Of a stretch of 47,266 nucleotides of DNA, positions 45,554 through 47,266 are shown piece by piece (position 1 is the first letter of the stretch; the number at the start of each line of letters is the position of its first letter). The notes below the pieces were generated by a model. That model searched no databases. It was given only the letters and a program-made list of their open reading frames with translations, and had not been told where the DNA came from. Position numbers and translations under genes: made by a program. The stretch lies in the NCBI GenBank assembly GCA_028692635.1, contig JAQUWX010000009.1, forward strand, positions 1 to 47,266. The letters run 5' to 3'. This DNA is from Alphaproteobacteria bacterium (lineage in GTDB: Bacteria > Pseudomonadota > Alphaproteobacteria > UBA9219).

Positions 45554-47059
45554 ATGAATTATAGTAATGCCAGTTTACAAGCGGCAGCCAAAGCTTTGGC
45601 TTTGGCGTGTGTGCTTTCCGGATGCGCTGTGGGTCCTGACTTCAGACAGCCGGATGCTCCGAGCGTGAAATCCTATGATGCTGACAATCCTATCGAGCAG
45701 ACGGTTTCGGCCAATGTCGCTGGAGGAGTTTCTCAGAGATTCGTCCATGGACAGGATATACCCTCGGCGTGGTGGACTCTTTTTCGTTCGGAGTCGCTTA
45801 ACAAGTTGATTGCGAAATCTTTGGAATCCAATCCCAGCTTGCAGGCGGCTCAGGCTTCCTTGCGTAGCGTAGAGGAAAATTTTTATGCGGGCGAGGGAGC
45901 TTTCTTTCCGTCTGTAACTGCCGGAGGCACTGCTACCAGGCAGAAGGCCAATGGAAACATCTCAAGTCTCTATAACGCTTCCGTGAGCGTGTCTTATAAT
46001 CTGGATGTGTTCGGCGGAACTCGCAGGACTGTCGAAGCTTTGGACGCTTACGTCGAGAACGAGCGCTTTCAACTTGAGGCTACTCACCTGAGCCTGACTT
46101 CGAATGTCGTTACAGCCGCTATTCAAGAAGCGTCCGTTCGCGCACAGATCGAAGCTCTGCGCGAAGTTATCGCGGGCGAGAGAAAGCAACTCGATATTAT
46201 GAAAAAGCAGTTCGAGTTGGGCGCTATTTCTGCGGCTCCGGTTTTGGCTCAGACTGCCGCTTTGTCGCAGACCGAAGCAAGTCTGCCCGCTCTCGAAAAA
46301 CAATGGATGCAGGCCAAGCATCAACTCAGCGCTTTGGCCGGGAGATTCCCGAGCGAAGCTATGGAAACCGTTGATCTTGACGTTTTGCAATTGCCGGAAG
46401 ACTTGCCGCTTACTCTTCCGTCAAAGCTGGTTGAGCAACGTCCCGATATAAAAGCTGCTGAGGCAATTATGCGTGCGGCTAATGCAAAAATAGGCGTCGC
46501 TACGGCTAATATGCTTCCGCAGATAACTTTGAGCGGGAGCACAGGATCGTCCGCTACGGATTTTGCTAATCTGTTTACTCCGGGGGCTGCAATATGGAGC
46601 CTTGCCGGTGGAGTTACTCAGCCCATTTTCCGCGCCGGGGAATTGATGCACAAACGCCTGGCGGCTAAAGCTGATTACGATGCGGCCGAGGCTCTTTATC
46701 GCAGCACTGTAATCGCTGCGTTCCAGAACGTGGCCGATACTTTGCGCGCTTTGCAGAAGGATGCTGAGACTGTCAAATTGCGGCTCGCTGCGGAAAAGGC
46801 CGCTTTAGCCAGTCTTGCAATCACACAGAGCCAATTCCAGAACGGGGCTGTCGATTATGTCGCGGTGCTGACTGCCGAAGAAACATATCAGCAGGCTAAG
46901 ATGGAGCTGGTTAAGGCCAGGGCAAGCCGTTATGCCGATACCGCGGCTTTGTTCCAGGCTCTTGGCGGCGGATGGTGGAATCGCGCTAACGATAAAATCA
47001 TTTCAGAAAAAGAGAAAAAGGATGAGGCCGTAGTTGCTTCCTCCAAGGGAGACGAATAA
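45554..47059 (+). CDS. Efflux RND outer-membrane lipoprotein (NodT/OprM family)
   Basis: Outer-membrane channel of a tripartite efflux pump. The signal ends in lipobox LSGC with the lipidated cysteine at about residue 24. WWTLFRSESLNKLIAKSLESNPSLQAAQASLRSVEENFYAGEGAFFPSV and the repeat half SKLVEQRPDIKAAEAIMRAANAKIGVATANMLPQITLSG give the two-fold OEP pattern. 501 residues. The stop TAA overlaps the ATG of the fusion protein by one base (TAATG), so translation is coupled. Confidence 0.94.
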   Translation: MNYSNASLQAAAKALALACVLSGCAVGPDFRQPDAPSVKSYDADNPIEQTVSANVAGGVSQRFVHGQDIPSAWWTLFRSESLNKLIAKSLESNPSLQAAQASLRSVEENFYAGEGAFFPSVTAGGTATRQKANGNISSLYNASVSVSYNLDVFGGTRRTVEALDAYVENERFQLEATHLSLTSNVVTAAIQEASVRAQIEALREVIAGERKQLDIMKKQFELGAISAAPVLAQTAALSQTEASLPALEKQWMQAKHQLSALAGRFPSEAMETVDLDVLQLPEDLPLTLPSKLVEQRPDIKAAEAIMRAANAKIGVATANMLPQITLSGSTGSSATDFANLFTPGAAIWSLAGGVTQPIFRAGELMHKRLAAKADYDAAEALYRSTVIAAFQNVADTLRALQKDAETVKLRLAAEKAALASLAITQSQFQNGAVDYVAVLTAEETYQQAKMELVKARASRYADTAALFQALGGGWWNRANDKIISEKEKKDEAVVASSKGDE

Positions 47060-47266
47060 TGAAAAAACGTATGCTTATTATGCTCATTCTTATGGGCCTG
47101 GCCGGTGGCGGACTTGTGGGCTGGCAAATTTTTAAAGGGAAGATGATCGAAAAAGTTATGGCGGCCGCGCGCTCTCCTATACTTACGGTTTCTGCTCTAA
47201 CAGTAGAAGTGCAGAAATGGCAGCCCAAGCTTGATGCCGCAGGATCTCTGCGTGCGGTTAAGGGAG
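47059..47266 (+). CDS. RND efflux membrane-fusion protein (3' partial)
   Basis: Open to the window edge. The first 69 codons start MKKRMLIMLILMGLAGGGLVGWQIF, an inner-membrane anchor, followed by a segment (SPILTVSALTVEVQKWQPKLDAAGSLRAVKG) typical of the MexE/AcrA-type fusion N-terminus leading to the barrel-sandwich hybrid. The ATG overlaps the stop of the outer-membrane gene. An RND pump gene would be expected downstream, outside this window. Confidence 0.85.
   Translation, partial: MKKRMLIMLILMGLAGGGLVGWQIFKGKMIEKVMAAARSPILTVSALTVEVQKWQPKLDAAGSLRAVKG

Overview
The window reads as a chromosomal segment of an alphaproteobacterium of moderate G+C. Several gene orders are typical of that class: rimM-trmD-rplS, a lytic transglycosylase beside smpB, a NYN-domain gene beside rpoZ and a long Rel/SpoT gene, rpiB-glyA-nrdR-rib-nusB, a K+-independent H+-pyrophosphatase, and mreBCD-PBP2. 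I cannot name the genus. It is mostly housekeeping backbone with short accessory blocks between conserved operons. Both edges cut genes: rimM on the left and an efflux membrane-fusion gene on the right.

Layout. 1-1682: rimM, trmD, rplS and a strong terminator. 1696-4011 (minus): murJ and a prepilin peptidase. 4086-5311 (minus): three small unknown proteins. 5334-7286: lytic transglycosylase; 7434-7925: smpB. 7939-9126: a Fic enzyme with a C-terminal helix-turn-helix domain and a perfect palindrome at its promoter. 9289-11080: alr and a NYN nuclease-like gene. 11506-16270: rpoZ, a divergent RelA/SpoT paralogue with a ruined hydrolase site, and the canonical bifunctional rsh. 16273-17929: mutM and ubiE. 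17924-18552: HigBA toxin-antitoxin with its operator. 18727-22946: rpmI-rplT and pheS-pheT. 22947-26565: small unknown genes, an XRE regulator, a secreted repeat protein, an AraC/GyrI regulator and a TauE-like transporter. 26583-28130: a scarred region with a flavodoxin-like remnant, DinJ-YafQ toxin-antitoxin, two identical 97-bp direct repeats plus a degenerate third copy, and tRNA-Ala(GGC), whose last seven bases form the end of the repeat. 28286-30297: an unknown protein and a GT4 glycosyltransferase. 30447-35150: mreB, mreC, mreD and PBP2. 35147-35608: a FliL-like gene. 35798-40818: rpiB, glyA, nrdR, ribE, ribB-like, ribH, nusB. 40885-43694: a second FliL-like protein and hppA. 43777-44764: a CinA-type domain protein and a small membrane protein. 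44828-47266: a TetR regulator divergent from an outer-membrane efflux lipoprotein and a membrane-fusion protein.

How parts work together. The mre/PBP2 genes, murJ, alr and the lytic transglycosylase serve cell-wall growth and shape. rpoZ, the paralogue and rsh form a stringent-response locus: omega contributes to a ppGpp site on RNA polymerase, and the two Rel-type proteins would make and destroy ppGpp. TetR, the outer-membrane lipoprotein and the fusion protein form a regulated tripartite efflux system. Riboflavin genes lie next to nrdR and nusB.

The most unusual items are the degenerate Rel/SpoT paralogue directly upstream of the intact enzyme, and the toxin-antitoxin cassette bracketed by 97-bp repeats at the tRNA-Ala 3' end. 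The first could reflect an added layer of alarmone control; the second could be an excisable or duplicated micro-island.
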